Origin: Kiritimatiellia bacterium
GTDB lineage: Bacteria > Verrucomicrobiota > Kiritimatiellia > RFP12 > UBA1067
Direction of reading: 5' to 3'
Length of the DNA stretch: 64,000 nt
Assembly (NCBI GenBank): GCA_017406465.1
Contig: JAFQYM010000045.1
Location: 1-64,000, forward strand
Below the pieces are notes generated by a model. The model saw nothing but the letters and a program-made list of their open reading frames with translations, searched no databases and was not told the DNA's origin. The position numbers were made by a program, and so were the translations under genes. Shown here one piece after another: positions 32,171-44,859 of this stretch; position 1 is the first letter of the stretch, and every line of letters begins with the position of its first letter.

Positions 32171-33366
32171 GCAACTTCTACGCAGCATTGGAGATCGGCA
32201 CGACGCGCACCGTCCTCGCCATAGGCGAGACCGAGACAGGCGGCCGGCTCAAGATGACATGCCATGCCGAGATACCGTCTACAGGCGTGCGCAAAAGCCA
32301 GATACTCGACATCAACCAGGCGACGAGCTCCATCAAGAGCGTGCTAAGCGCCATCGAGAAAAAGCAGCTTGAGGCCGGAAGCAAGATAACTCTCGGCAAT
32401 GCCTATCTCGTCGTCTCCGGCCAGCACATAAAGGCCGGGCCCTTCCAGGGAATGGTGCCGATCGAGGGCGCCAAGGTCGGCACGGAAGAACTCGACGCCG
32501 TATTCAGGAGCTCGCGGACGATGCAGATCCCGAAGGATCGCGAGTTCCTCGACATCGTCGATCAGGACTACGAGGTTGATTCCCTTCGTGGCATAACAGC
32601 GCCACGCGGCATGTCAGGACGCATACTAAAGCTGAATACCCTCCAGATCCACGCCGACAAGAACAGGATCGACGACGCTCGCACGGCCGCCGACGCGGCA
32701 AAGCTCGAGATACGGGAACCCCTCTTCGCTGCCACATGCGCAGCCGAGGCAGTGCTCGAGGAGCACGAAAAGCGCAACGGCGTACTCGTCCTCGACATTG
32801 GCGGCGGCTCGACTGGCTATGCGGTCTACTCCGACGGCCACCTTGCGATGACAGGTGTCGTAGGCGTAGGCGGCGACCATGTGACGAACGACATCGCCCA
32901 TGCGTTCCAGACGACAAACGCGCAGGCGGAACAGCTAAAGACGGAATCCGCCTCGGCCATCATCGGAACCCCAGGCGAGACGCGCGTCAAAGTGCCTGGC
33001 TCTTCGCCACTCATGGAATCGCGCACTATCTCGCGCCGTGCGCTTGACACCGTGGTGAATGCGCGACTTAGGGAGCTTTTCGCAGTCATACGAGAGACGC
33101 TCGAAGACCAGGACCTGCTGAACCGCCTGCATGCGGGGGCAGTCCTCACCGGAGGCGGCGCCGCCATGCGCGACATCGACGCCCTCGTCCAGCGAGAGCT
33201 CGGCATGCCGACGAGAACGGGTAAGCCCATCCACGTCGACGGACTCTACGGCGAGAAGAATCCGGCATCTTTCGCAGCCATGGCCGGCGCGATCATTTAC
33301 GCAAGCCGAAACGACGACGACAAGTCGTCAATCCTCAGCGGACTCATAGGGAGGTTTTTCACATGA
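32167..33366 (+). CDS. ftsA: Cell division protein FtsA
   Basis: A 399-aa actin-fold ATPase that anchors FtsZ filaments to the membrane. Phosphate-binding motifs are ALEIGTTRTVLAIGE at the N terminus and LVLDIGGGSTGYAVY near 205. The 1C domain follows the first motif. The adenosine loop AVLTGGGAAM is near 320. The tail ends in SSILSGLIGRFFT, a plausible amphipathic membrane-targeting helix. It overlaps ftsQ and ftsZ by 4 nt each, so the three are coupled. Confidence 0.94.
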   Translation: MSNFYAALEIGTTRTVLAIGETETGGRLKMTCHAEIPSTGVRKSQILDINQATSSIKSVLSAIEKKQLEAGSKITLGNAYLVVSGQHIKAGPFQGMVPIEGAKVGTEELDAVFRSSRTMQIPKDREFLDIVDQDYEVDSLRGITAPRGMSGRILKLNTLQIHADKNRIDDARTAADAAKLEIREPLFAATCAAEAVLEEHEKRNGVLVLDIGGGSTGYAVYSDGHLAMTGVVGVGGDHVTNDIAHAFQTTNAQAEQLKTESASAIIGTPGETRVKVPGSSPLMESRTISRRALDTVVNARLRELFAVIRETLEDQDLLNRLHAGAVLTGGGAAMRDIDALVQRELGMPTRTGKPIHVDGLYGEKNPASFAAMAGAIIYASRNDDDKSSILSGLIGRFFT

Positions 33367-34469
33367 GCGATTCATCGTCCATGATGCTCATCGGCATCGG
33401 AGGCGGCGGCTCGGCCATCGCGCGCGGCGTTCGCCGCGCCTTCGGCGAGGGGCTCAGGTTTCTCACGATCGACACAGACGCCGCAACGGCGGCGGACGGA
33501 GATGAATTCCTCCTCATTGGAGGCGACCGGCTTTCGGGTCGCGGCTCAGGCGGCGACGTCGTGGCGGCGCGTCTTGCCGCCGAGGACTCGATCGATTCAC
33601 TCGACCCAGAGATGGAGGGAGTACGCCTCGCCGTCATCGTTACGTCGCTCGGCGGCGGCACCGGCGGCGGCGCAACGCTTGAGACTGTCAAGCGGCTCGA
33701 CTCGCTCGGGATACCGTCAATCGTCTTCGCTACTACGCCCTTTACGTTCGAGGGCGAGGACCGCCAGCGCTCGGCACGCGGCGTCATGGCGATGATAGAG
33801 GAGGCCGCAGGAGCGACTTTCTTCGTGCCACTGGACAAACTTGTCGGAAACGCGGAGCGCTTCGACGACGCGATGCGACGCGCTGTCGACACGATGGCAT
33901 CGGCCGTCACGCTCTTCTGGCGCCTCGTCGAAAAACCAGGGTACCTGAGGCTTGACGCCGAGCGCATCCGCCACCTGGTCGCAAAGGCCGGACGCGGCAG
34001 ATTCGCCGCGGTCTCGTCGCAGGGTCCCGAACGTGCCCGCGACATAGGCGACATGCTCACGCGTGCGCCGCTCCTTACGACCGGCTCAGGCCCCGTGAGG
34101 GCGATACTTTGCGGAGTGCTCGCAGGAGACGACCTGCGGCTCAGCGAAATCGGCACGATATCAGAAAGCGTCCGTTCAGCATTCGGCAATCAGGCGACTT
34201 CCTTCGAACTCGCCACTGTAAACGACGAAGATACGTTCTCCGGGCGCATTTCCACCGTCCTCCTGCTCTTCGAGGCGAACACAAAGGACGATTCTGGCGA
34301 AAGCCCCGGCGGCGTCATCGCCAACAAGCGCAAAAAGCGTGTTTCGAAACCGCTCGGCGTAGGCCCTCAGGGACGCGGGCGCTTCAACAATGCCGAGCCA
34401 ACCATCTGGAATAACGAGGACCTCGACATTCCGACGTTCCTGCGGCGCGGCATTAACCTGGATATCTGA
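33363..34469 (+). CDS. ftsZ: Divergent FtsZ
   Basis: A 368-aa tubulin-fold division GTPase. The glycine-rich loop GIGGGGSAIA (11-20), the tubulin signature GGGTGGG (97-103) and a C-terminal tail DIPTFLRRG that would bind FtsA are clear. The T7 synergy loop, normally NVDFADV, reads RLDAERI (196-202). The Asn and the second catalytic Asp are replaced, only the middle Asp being kept, so GTP hydrolysis may be slow or organised differently. It overlaps ftsA by 4 nt; mutL starts 1 nt after its stop. The identity is firm and the catalytic consequence is inferred. Confidence 0.93.
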   Translation: MSDSSSMMLIGIGGGGSAIARGVRRAFGEGLRFLTIDTDAATAADGDEFLLIGGDRLSGRGSGGDVVAARLAAEDSIDSLDPEMEGVRLAVIVTSLGGGTGGGATLETVKRLDSLGIPSIVFATTPFTFEGEDRQRSARGVMAMIEEAAGATFFVPLDKLVGNAERFDDAMRRAVDTMASAVTLFWRLVEKPGYLRLDAERIRHLVAKAGRGRFAAVSSQGPERARDIGDMLTRAPLLTTGSGPVRAILCGVLAGDDLRLSEIGTISESVRSAFGNQATSFELATVNDEDTFSGRISTVLLLFEANTKDDSGESPGGVIANKRKKRVSKPLGVGPQGRGRFNNAEPTIWNNEDLDIPTFLRRGINLDI

Positions 34470-34470
34470 G

Positions 34471-36313
34471 ATGGCCGCCCGAGACGGACACGTCCATGTT
34501 CTCCCCTTGCACGTCGCGAACAAGATCGCGGCGGGCGAGGTCGTGGAACGCCCTGCATCCGTCGTGAAGGAGCTCGTTGAGAACTCGGTGGACGCAGGCG
34601 CCACCAACATAAAGGTCTCCATCGCGCAGGGCGGGCGCAAGCTCGTCTCAGTGCGCGACGACGGCTGCGGGATGACGAAGGATGACGCCCTTCTCTCGCT
34701 TGAGAGACAGGCGACGTCGAAGATCCTCGACGTAGACGACATAGAGAACATCGACACTCTCGGCTTCAGGGGAGAGGCGATTCCATCAATCGCGTCAGTG
34801 TCGCGCTTTTCCCTCGTGACCCGCCGCCACGACGCGGACGAGGGAACGCAAATCGTCGTGAACGCAGGAGAACTCGTCGAGACGAGCACGGCGGGATGCC
34901 CGCCGGGAACGCTCGTGGAAGTGCGCGACCTCTTTTGCAATGTCCCGGCGCGTCGTAAGTTCCTGCGCTCATTCGCTACGGAAGAAGGTCGTGTAAAGGG
35001 AATATTCACAGTCCACGCGCTCGCGCACCCTGGCATCGGATTCTCTCTTGTCGTAGACGGACGAGAGCTCTACCGCCTCGCGCCCGCGACTTCACTCGCC
35101 GACCGCCTGCTCGATATCTACGGCGCTGACTTCGTCGAAAGCTTAATCCCCCTTCCACCGCCGTCCGATGCGCAAAGAAACGCCGTGCGCGTCTCTGGCT
35201 ACATAGAAAAGCCAAACCTCTCTATGCCGACTCGGCGCGACCAATATGTGTTCGTAAACGGACGCCCTGCAACTGCGCCTTCTATCGCCTACGCCGTACG
35301 CGAGGCGTACCCGCACAGGCAGGGAGACATAAAGCCCGCGCTTTTCCTTTTCATCGAGCTGCCAGCGAACCAAGTTGACGTCAACGTCCATCCGACAAAG
35401 AGAGAAGTTCGCTTTCGCGACAACATCGCACTAAAGCGCGCGATTACAGAGGCGATTGAAGGAGCGCTTGGGCTTAGACCGACGGCGAGCAATGTGGCAG
35501 CGAGCGAAATGGCGACAAGCGAGACGACCGGGACGAACAGGACGAACGGGACAGACGATACTGACGAGACAAAAATTCCACATTCCCCAACTCCCCAACT
35601 TTCCCCCACTCCCCCCACTCCCTCACTCCCCCACCACCACTCTAACTCCCGCACCCGCGCCGACCCTAATTGACCCTAAGCCACAACCTGTGGCAGTAGA
35701 GCTTCCTCTCGCTGCCGACGATACAGGCGCAAGGCCGTGGAAGTGGTTCAAGTTCCTCGCGACGACGGCGAGCGGCTATCTTCTCGTCGAGACCGATGCA
35801 GGACTCGTCACGATAAATCCACACGCCGCCCGCGAGCGCATCGCGTTTGAGCAGCTTCTCTCACGCTCCGGCCAAGGCGACGCCCTTTCGCAACAGCTTC
35901 TTATTCCAGAGACAATCCACCTCTCGCCTGTCGACGCGGCGCGAATCACGGCCGCGCTCGGTGATATCGAACCGATGGGCTTCAAGATCGAACCCTTCGG
36001 TCGTGACACCTTCAAGATTGACGCCGTCCCGCAGCTTATCGGCTCTCTCTCCCCTGCAGACGTCATTTCCACAGTTGCGCGCGATCTCTCGGAAGGCGGG
36101 GCAAGGCGAGGCGAACGCTGGCGCGAAGAGCTTGTAGCAAAATCGATAGCGCGTTCCTTCGCGGGAACGTCGCTTGCGCTCGACGAAGCCGGCGCGACGC
36201 GGCTCGTAGAGGAGCTTGCAGCATGTCGCATGCCCTACATAAGCCCCGGCGGAAAGCCGACGATGATATTCACGTCGACGAGAGAACTCGACAGAAAGTT
36301 CGCGAAGAACTGA
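34471..36313 (+). pseudogene. mutL: MutL interrupted by frameshift in linker
   Basis: A mismatch-repair ATPase read in two frames. Frame 1 (34471-35673) gives the GHKL ATPase: KIAAGEVVERPASVVKELVE, DDGCGM, GFRGEAIPSI, and NVHPTKREVRF near 315-325. It then enters a Thr/Pro-rich linker and stops at 35673 after 400 aa. The C-terminal dimerisation domain (INPHAARERIAFE, CRMPYISPGGKPT) continues in the +1 frame to 36313. The shift must occur in 35575-35670, which holds C-runs of 4, 4, 5, 6 and 5. Removing one base would give a normal MutL of about 610 aa. It could be a phase-variable switch, programmed frameshifting, a true mutation or an assembly error. Confidence 0.85.
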
Positions 36314-36340
36314 GGCGTTCGTCCGCGCAGGCCTCCAAAA

Positions 36341-37072
36341 TTACTGCCCGACGGCGAGGCGGGAGGCAAGGCGTTCTGGAAGGTCTGCGAGTCGGATGCG
36401 CTCCTGCGCGGCCTCAATGTCGTATTCAAGGCGGCGGTAGCGGATGGTGCGCGCCTTCTGGTCGTAGATGACATACGATGCGCGCGGGTCACCGTCGCGC
36501 GGCTGTCCTACGGAACCGACGTTCACGAAGTACTTGCGGCCAATCGGCAACGTGAAGTCCTGAGCGTCAATGCGGAAGACGCCATTCATCGACTTCTCGT
36601 AGATCATCGGGCAGTGCGTATGGCCGTGGAAGCATATCGGCGTAAGCTGCCTGAGGAAGTTGGCCTCGGCCTGGAGATTGTCGAACACGTACCCGAAGTT
36701 CTCGGGCCTGTCCATCGTCGAATGGACAAGCGTCACACCCATCTGCGTGTACGTAAACGGCAGGTTTCTGAGCCAGTATATCTCTTCCATGGACAGCTGC
36801 TTGCGCGTCCACTCCACGACTGCGGCGGCGGCCGGGTTGAAGTCGTCGAGATTCTGGCGTGACGACACGTAGTAGTCGTGGTTGCCAACGACGACCGGGC
36901 AGCCGAGCGCGCGTACGATCTCCATGCACTCGTGCGGGCAGGCGTTGTAACCGACGACGTCACCAGTGCACAGGAAGTCGGTCACGCCCTGGGCGCGGCA
37001 GTCGTCGAGAACGACGTTCAGTGCGTCGAGGTTGGCGTGTATGTCGCCGAGTATGGCAAAGAGCTTTGACAT
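36341..37072 (-). CDS. Calcineurin-like metallophosphoesterase
   Basis: A 243-aa cytosolic phosphoesterase of the YfcE/MJ0936-like group. Metal-binding motifs are in order: GDIHANLDAL, CTGDVVGY, VVGNHDYY, CFHGHTHCP and VNVGSVGQPRD. The substrate is unknown; relatives hydrolyse phosphodiesters or nucleotides. The ATG at 37072 overlaps the ispD stop (TGATG), so it is translated from the secA-ispD transcript. The 3' end faces mutL with 27 nt between stop codons. Confidence 0.88.
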   Translation of the reverse strand: MSKLFAILGDIHANLDALNVVLDDCRAQGVTDFLCTGDVVGYNACPHECMEIVRALGCPVVVGNHDYYVSSRQNLDDFNPAAAAVVEWTRKQLSMEEIYWLRNLPFTYTQMGVTLVHSTMDRPENFGYVFDNLQAEANFLRQLTPICFHGHTHCPMIYEKSMNGVFRIDAQDFTLPIGRKYFVNVGSVGQPRDGDPRASYVIYDQKARTIRYRRLEYDIEAAQERIRLADLPERLASRLAVGQ

Positions 37073-37739
37073 CACTTTACGAGCAGCGCGCTCGCTATCT
37101 GAAGGTCTTCGACGGTTGTTATCTTGAAGTTGGGCGCCCTGTTCTCGTAGATGCGCACGGTCTCGCCGGAAAGCTCGACGGCCTGGCAGTCGTCGGTAAC
37201 GTCGTTCTTGCCGAGGTTCTTGTATGCATTTGCGAGAATCTTGAAATGGAAGGCCTGCGGAGTCTGCACCGCCCAGAGCTTATCGCGGTCCTCAGTGCCG
37301 GAAACCGCCGTGCCCTTCTCGACGCGCTTCACGGTGTCGGTGATGCGACGGCCTACCGTCGCGGCGCCCACGCGCTTCGCGAGCTTCACGACCTCGGAGA
37401 CGACATCAGGCGTAATGCAGGGCCTCGCACCGTCATGGACGACGACAAAGCGCGTATCCGCGTCGCATGCAGCGAGCCCCGCCTGCACGGATTCCTGGCG
37501 CTTGTTGCCACCGGGGACAATCGCAATAAGCTTGGAGATGCCAAACATCCTGGCGACCGCCTTTGCGGCGAGCTGCTGCTCCTTGCGGACGACGAGGACG
37601 ATCCTGTCTACGTCGGCGCACCTCTCAAACGCGAGAAGCGACCATGCCACGACAGGCTTGTTGCCCAAGCTCAGAAACGCCTTGTCCGTTCCTGTTCCCA
37701 TCCGCTCGGACTTTCCGGCGGCCACTATTATCGCAGTCG

Positions 37740-37743
<4 letters not shown>
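37072..37743 (-). CDS. ispD: 2-C-methyl-D-erythritol 4-phosphate cytidylyltransferase
   Basis: A 223-aa enzyme of the non-mevalonate isoprenoid pathway that joins CTP and methylerythritol 4-phosphate. The N-terminal [12 protein letters not shown] nucleotide loop, [10 protein letters not shown] and the PQAF motif of [11 protein letters not shown] are diagnostic. [10 protein letters not shown] aligns with the usual DDAS region. The start at 37743 overlaps the secA stop (ATGA). Confidence 0.95.
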
Positions 37744-40757
<3,014 letters not shown>

Positions 40758-40767
40758 ACTACGCGAT

Positions 40768-40773
40768 ATTATA
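40768..40773 (-). promoter_or_regulatory. Extended -10 of secA
   Basis: AATTTGGTATAATATCGCG on the minus strand, 10 nt before the secA ATG. The predicted leader is only about 3-4 nt. Confidence 0.65.
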
Positions 40774-40909
40774 CCAAATTTTTCGGCACAGCGGGGAAAA
40801 TAAGCGCAATCCGCGCTTATCCCATGCCATGCCTGGACTTTCGCCCGCTACAAGGCCTTCTGTGACTGAAGGAAACAGAGGGCTTTGTCGTGATTTCGCA
40901 AAGCCACCG

Positions 40910-43006
40910 TCAGTCGGTGGTGAGCTTCTCCTCAAGCCATTCGCGGCGCAAACGTGCGATTTCGTAGTCAAAGTTGAGCATCGCCACACCGGCCTTGTCG
41001 TAGATTTCGACAACCTCGGCGTCCGTAAGCTCGCGCGAAATGCGGTCTGCAAACGGCTTAAGCTCCTCGACAAGCGGCTTGACCTTCGCGAGATAGAACG
41101 CCTGGTCGCCGAGCACGGGGTCGGACCACCGCTCGGCGTCGCCGTTCGAGCGCGGATTGATCGAGTTCCTAAAGACATTGCGCGCCGGAAGGAGCAGCGT
41201 ACGCTTGATCGCGGCAAGCGCCTTGGCGTCCACGCCCTCGAAGCGCATCTCTGCGAACGACGAGCGGTTGTGGACCGAAATCGACCCGCCGAGGCTCATG
41301 CCGCCGTGAGACCAGTTGAGGAACTCGACGTACCAGGCGTTCTTCCCGTCGGGGAGCGAATCAAAAACCGCGGCCCAGGGAATCTCCACGAGCGTCGCCG
41401 TGCCGTCGGCGAGATAGAGACTCGAGCAGGCAAGCGTCCCGCGCTTCTCCTGCGTCACGCGGTAGCCCGTCCCGTTGTCGTACTGAGTGAGGAAGTTGTC
41501 GGCGACCTCTGCCCCCTCGTTCGCCCCGAACATGATGCAGTGGTAGGGACTGTCGATTCCTGTCGCCACATACGATTCGACGCCCGGGGCGTTCGCGAAG
41601 CCGGCCCGGATGTCGTCCATGTTGTCGAGATACTGGCGGAGGAGGAACTTGACGCCACGCTCGTCGCAAAACGCGAAGAGCTCCGACGGACGGAACTTCT
41701 CGCCCTTGTCGGTCGTCATCTCGCGGCCCGTGAGCGCGGAGTCCGTCTCGATGAGGAACTTGAGGTTGTCGCCATACTTGTAGACGAGCGGCGTCTTTTC
41801 GGCCTTTGCGAAAAAGCCCGACTCGACGATGCCGCGAATGTCGTGCGGCGCACCGCTCCACCACTTGCACGCGAACTTCACCGGCTTGCGCGGCGGCACG
41901 ATCTTCTCGCGCGCCTGCCAGATCTTCCGCGCCCCTGCCTCATTGCCGCACGTGAGGAAGTCCTGCGCCTGTTCGGCGAGGAGCTTGGCGAGCTCGACCT
42001 TGTCGTCGGCCTTGTCCTGGGCCTTCAGCCAGTCTTTGCACGCATCGATTGCACGGCCCGCGTTGTCGCCGACCTTGCAGAAAGCGAGGAATCTCTCTGC
42101 CGCCTTGAGTGCGTTTGGATTCACCTTGTTATTCGGATCCTTCGCCTCCTCGACGACAGCGCGCGCATACTTCTCCGACAGGGCGTCGAGGTCGTGGGTC
42201 TTGAAGCCGCGCAGATACTGGAACTTGTCGGCGGAGGAGGGCTTGATCTGCGCGTTGGGGAACGAATCGACGAACCCGACAAGCCATGCCGCGAACGCAG
42301 GGGACTTGAAGGCCTTGTCGCCCGCACGGTTCCGCCAGTTCCAAGTCGCCGACTGGAAAGCCTGCCGCACGCAGTCGGACTTTTCGTCGGCCGCAAGCTT
42401 GCCCTTCACGAGGTCCGGCACCTTCGCCTTGAAATACGCGGCATCCCTTTCGGCGCAGAACTTGAAGTAATCGTTAAGCGCGCGGGAGTAGGCGCCCGAC
42501 TTCACTTCGTTCTTCGCGAGCTCCGCGAGATACCACGCTTCGTCGCGTTTTTCCTGCTCCGGCTTGGGGTCGAGGCCCATCAACCTGCGGAGGTCGCCTC
42601 TGCGCGACTCGGCGTATTTCCTGTCGTCGTCCGAAAGATCCTTGAACGCGAATGGCTTCTCGACCTCGGCGATCGCCCCCTTCTCGTCGCGTGTCGCCTC
42701 GAGGCGGTACTGGGCGATCTGGCGGCAGATGTCGATCTTCTCCCTGTTCTTGAACACGGGGTCTTCAAGCGCCTTTTCGAGCTTCTCTCGCGCGGCGTCG
42801 ATGCTGTCGTGCCAGTAGTTGGCGAAGCCGCCTTTAAAATCCTTATTGGCGATTTCCTCTGCCTCTTTGCGAAGCGTCTTCCACGCCTCGGCGCTCGCCT
42901 TGGCCTCTGCGCGCGCCTTTTCCTGCGCGGACTTCTCCTCCGGCGTGAGCGCCAGGGCGAACCCGGCAGCCAGAACAGCAACTGCAATGATAGCGATCTT
43001 CTTCAT
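40910..43006 (-). CDS. Secreted hypothetical protein, helical plus beta module
   Basis: A 698-aa exported protein not assigned to a family. A signal peptide (about 1-20) is followed by about 350 residues of charged alpha-helical sequence rich in Lys, Ala and Glu with TPR-like spacing. A beta-rich region (about 440-600) with AWYVEFLNWSHGGMSLGGSI resembles CBM9/DOMON-type sugar-binding modules, and a short helical tail ends the protein. It starts after GGGAGA and follows two glycosidase-like genes in one operon from the promoter at 46990. A hairpin, CCACCG-ACTGA-CGGTGG (sense strand), spans the stop codon. The role is probably glycan handling, inferred from context. Confidence 0.7.
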   Translation of the reverse strand: MKKIAIIAVAVLAAGFALALTPEEKSAQEKARAEAKASAEAWKTLRKEAEEIANKDFKGGFANYWHDSIDAAREKLEKALEDPVFKNREKIDICRQIAQYRLEATRDEKGAIAEVEKPFAFKDLSDDDRKYAESRRGDLRRLMGLDPKPEQEKRDEAWYLAELAKNEVKSGAYSRALNDYFKFCAERDAAYFKAKVPDLVKGKLAADEKSDCVRQAFQSATWNWRNRAGDKAFKSPAFAAWLVGFVDSFPNAQIKPSSADKFQYLRGFKTHDLDALSEKYARAVVEEAKDPNNKVNPNALKAAERFLAFCKVGDNAGRAIDACKDWLKAQDKADDKVELAKLLAEQAQDFLTCGNEAGARKIWQAREKIVPPRKPVKFACKWWSGAPHDIRGIVESGFFAKAEKTPLVYKYGDNLKFLIETDSALTGREMTTDKGEKFRPSELFAFCDERGVKFLLRQYLDNMDDIRAGFANAPGVESYVATGIDSPYHCIMFGANEGAEVADNFLTQYDNGTGYRVTQEKRGTLACSSLYLADGTATLVEIPWAAVFDSLPDGKNAWYVEFLNWSHGGMSLGGSISVHNRSSFAEMRFEGVDAKALAAIKRTLLLPARNVFRNSINPRSNGDAERWSDPVLGDQAFYLAKVKPLVEELKPFADRISRELTDAEVVEIYDKAGVAMLNFDYEIARLRREWLEEKLTTD

Positions 43007-43042
43007 TTCAAGTCTCCCGTCTGTAAGTCGTTTCCTGTTTCT

Positions 43043-44851
43043 TCACTTCCCGAGTGCGCCGCGCAGCTCGAGAATCTTTGCAATCATCTCGAGACGCACC
43101 GCGTCGAGATCCATCGTCTCGCCCTTGAGCATAGCGAGGTACATCCGCGCCTTCTTGCCGAGAATGCGCACGTCCACGTCCTTCGATGCGGCCGCCTCGT
43201 CAGCGAGGTCGAGCAGGTACGACGCATAGCGGATGTCGTCGCAGGCCTCTCGGAAGCCCGCGTACTCGATCGTCTCCATAAGCCCCTGCGAATTGCAGTA
43301 GCTGACGACCATCGGGCGGTAGAGGATGTTCGCGCGGTCGTTGAAGCTACCGATGGCGAACTCGTAGTTGTGCGCCATCGTAAGGCCGTTGAGCCAGCCG
43401 AGGATGCCGTGCTGGCGGCGCGTGTACTGCGGGTTTTCGCTGCCAGTGTGCTGAGAGGCGTAGAAGCCAATTGGATACGCGCCGATCTCGCGCCACGGGC
43501 GTGACTTCAGGTAGGCGTTCTCCGGCTCGCCCGCCATTGGGTAGTGCCCGTAGGCGTAGCCGCCCTTGTAGAGAAGTCCCTCGTGCCCGGCGCAGCCGAT
43601 CGAAATGCCATACTTCTCGTATTCGCGGAAGAGCTCGCGGTGTGCCGTCACGAACGCCGTCCCCTGCTCGTCGCCGTGCCCGCAGCAGATCTTCGCGTCG
43701 CCGAGGACCTTCTTGTAGAACGCGCTGCACTTCTTCGCCGCGTCCTGCGCCCAGCGAAGATGCTCGTACTTCATGCGCCCTCCGAAGTTCAGCCCGAACC
43801 ACGGCACCATGTTGGAGCCCCACACGACGTCGAGCGGGAAGCCGATTTCGCGCAGCAGCGGGACGCACCAGGCGTTGTTCTCGCCGATCCAGACGGCATG
43901 GAACATCGAATGGTCGTAGAGAGACTGGAGCCATGCGCGGAAGCACTTCTTCGCCTTCGCCTCGTCGCCATCGAAGTTGCCGACGAGCCGCTCGAGGTTC
44001 GGCATCGCGCCCATGCATGAATGCATGTACGCCTTGTCCCTCTGGAGATAGCCCTTTGGAAAGGGAAGCGCAAACGGCAGGACGCGCACGGCAAGCGGTA
44101 TCTTCGCGAGCTCCTTCCCCTTGCGCGAGACGGTCACGGAACCCTTGTAGACGCCGGGCTTCTGGTTCTTCGGCGGATGGATCGTCAGGAAGAACTGCTT
44201 GAAGGAATTCTTCTCGAGCGTGACGGGCAGAAGCCGGTCCGCGTCGGCAAAGCCGTCGGAATACTGCCACTTTTCCTTCTCGGGATTCATCTCCTTTGGC
44301 GACGAAATCCAGACGAACTCGTCCTTTCCGCCCTTCCGGACGCGGGCGTAGTTTGCGGGGCCGTCGCCGTCCTTGACGACCTTGATCAGGTTCTCGTCGT
44401 GGAGCAGGAGTTCCGGGACAAGCTTGAGCCCGATGTCGTCGAAATAGCTCACCCAGCCGTTGCCGTTCTGGAACCAGAGCTTGACGACGCGAAGGTCGTT
44501 AGGCAAGCCGAGATCGACCTTGAGCTCGATGCCGTCGATATCGCTGAAAGAAAAGAGCTCGAACGAACAGGCCTCGAACTCGTCCTGGGCAAGGACGCAG
44601 CGGACAGTCCCGCCGAGCGTCCCGTCGTCCGGCCAGGTGTCGTCGAGGCGCATGAGGTCGCTCAACGCCGGAACGGCAAAGAACGCCACGTCGTCCTTTA
44701 CGCCGAGCTCGCGCAACCGCTTCGCGTTTTCTGCCTTCAGCGTCTTCGCACGCTCTTTCTGCGCGTTCCAGACGGTGTCTTCCACGCCTGCGCTCGTCGC
44801 GCCGGACGCTATTGCGCACATGGCGCAAACCAACATGTACCTTGCTTTCAT
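43043..44851 (-). CDS. Secreted glycosidase-like protein
   Basis: A 602-aa exported protein. A signal peptide (about 1-20) is followed by a beta domain of about 240 residues (VSRKGKELAKIPLAVRVLPF ends it), then an alpha/beta region with HAVWIGENNAWCVPLLREIG, CCGHGDEQGTAFV and MAHNYEFAIGSFNDRANI. The architecture resembles DUF4091/DUF6067-type glycoside hydrolases, with a beta module followed by a TIM-like barrel. Catalytic residues cannot be assigned. The start at 44851 follows AAAGGA, 8 nt after the preceding gene, so it belongs to the 46983-40910 operon. Confidence 0.6.
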   Translation of the reverse strand: MKARYMLVCAMCAIASGATSAGVEDTVWNAQKERAKTLKAENAKRLRELGVKDDVAFFAVPALSDLMRLDDTWPDDGTLGGTVRCVLAQDEFEACSFELFSFSDIDGIELKVDLGLPNDLRVVKLWFQNGNGWVSYFDDIGLKLVPELLLHDENLIKVVKDGDGPANYARVRKGGKDEFVWISSPKEMNPEKEKWQYSDGFADADRLLPVTLEKNSFKQFFLTIHPPKNQKPGVYKGSVTVSRKGKELAKIPLAVRVLPFALPFPKGYLQRDKAYMHSCMGAMPNLERLVGNFDGDEAKAKKCFRAWLQSLYDHSMFHAVWIGENNAWCVPLLREIGFPLDVVWGSNMVPWFGLNFGGRMKYEHLRWAQDAAKKCSAFYKKVLGDAKICCGHGDEQGTAFVTAHRELFREYEKYGISIGCAGHEGLLYKGGYAYGHYPMAGEPENAYLKSRPWREIGAYPIGFYASQHTGSENPQYTRRQHGILGWLNGLTMAHNYEFAIGSFNDRANILYRPMVVSYCNSQGLMETIEYAGFREACDDIRYASYLLDLADEAAASKDVDVRILGKKARMYLAMLKGETMDLDAVRLEMIAKILELRGALGK

Positions 44852-44859
44852 TTGTCCTT

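Noticed and set aside
40850-40884. Hairpin between secA and the 698-aa gene as a terminator.
   Set aside because: Arms (AAGCCCTCTGT-like) are mismatched and there is no T-run; too weak to call.
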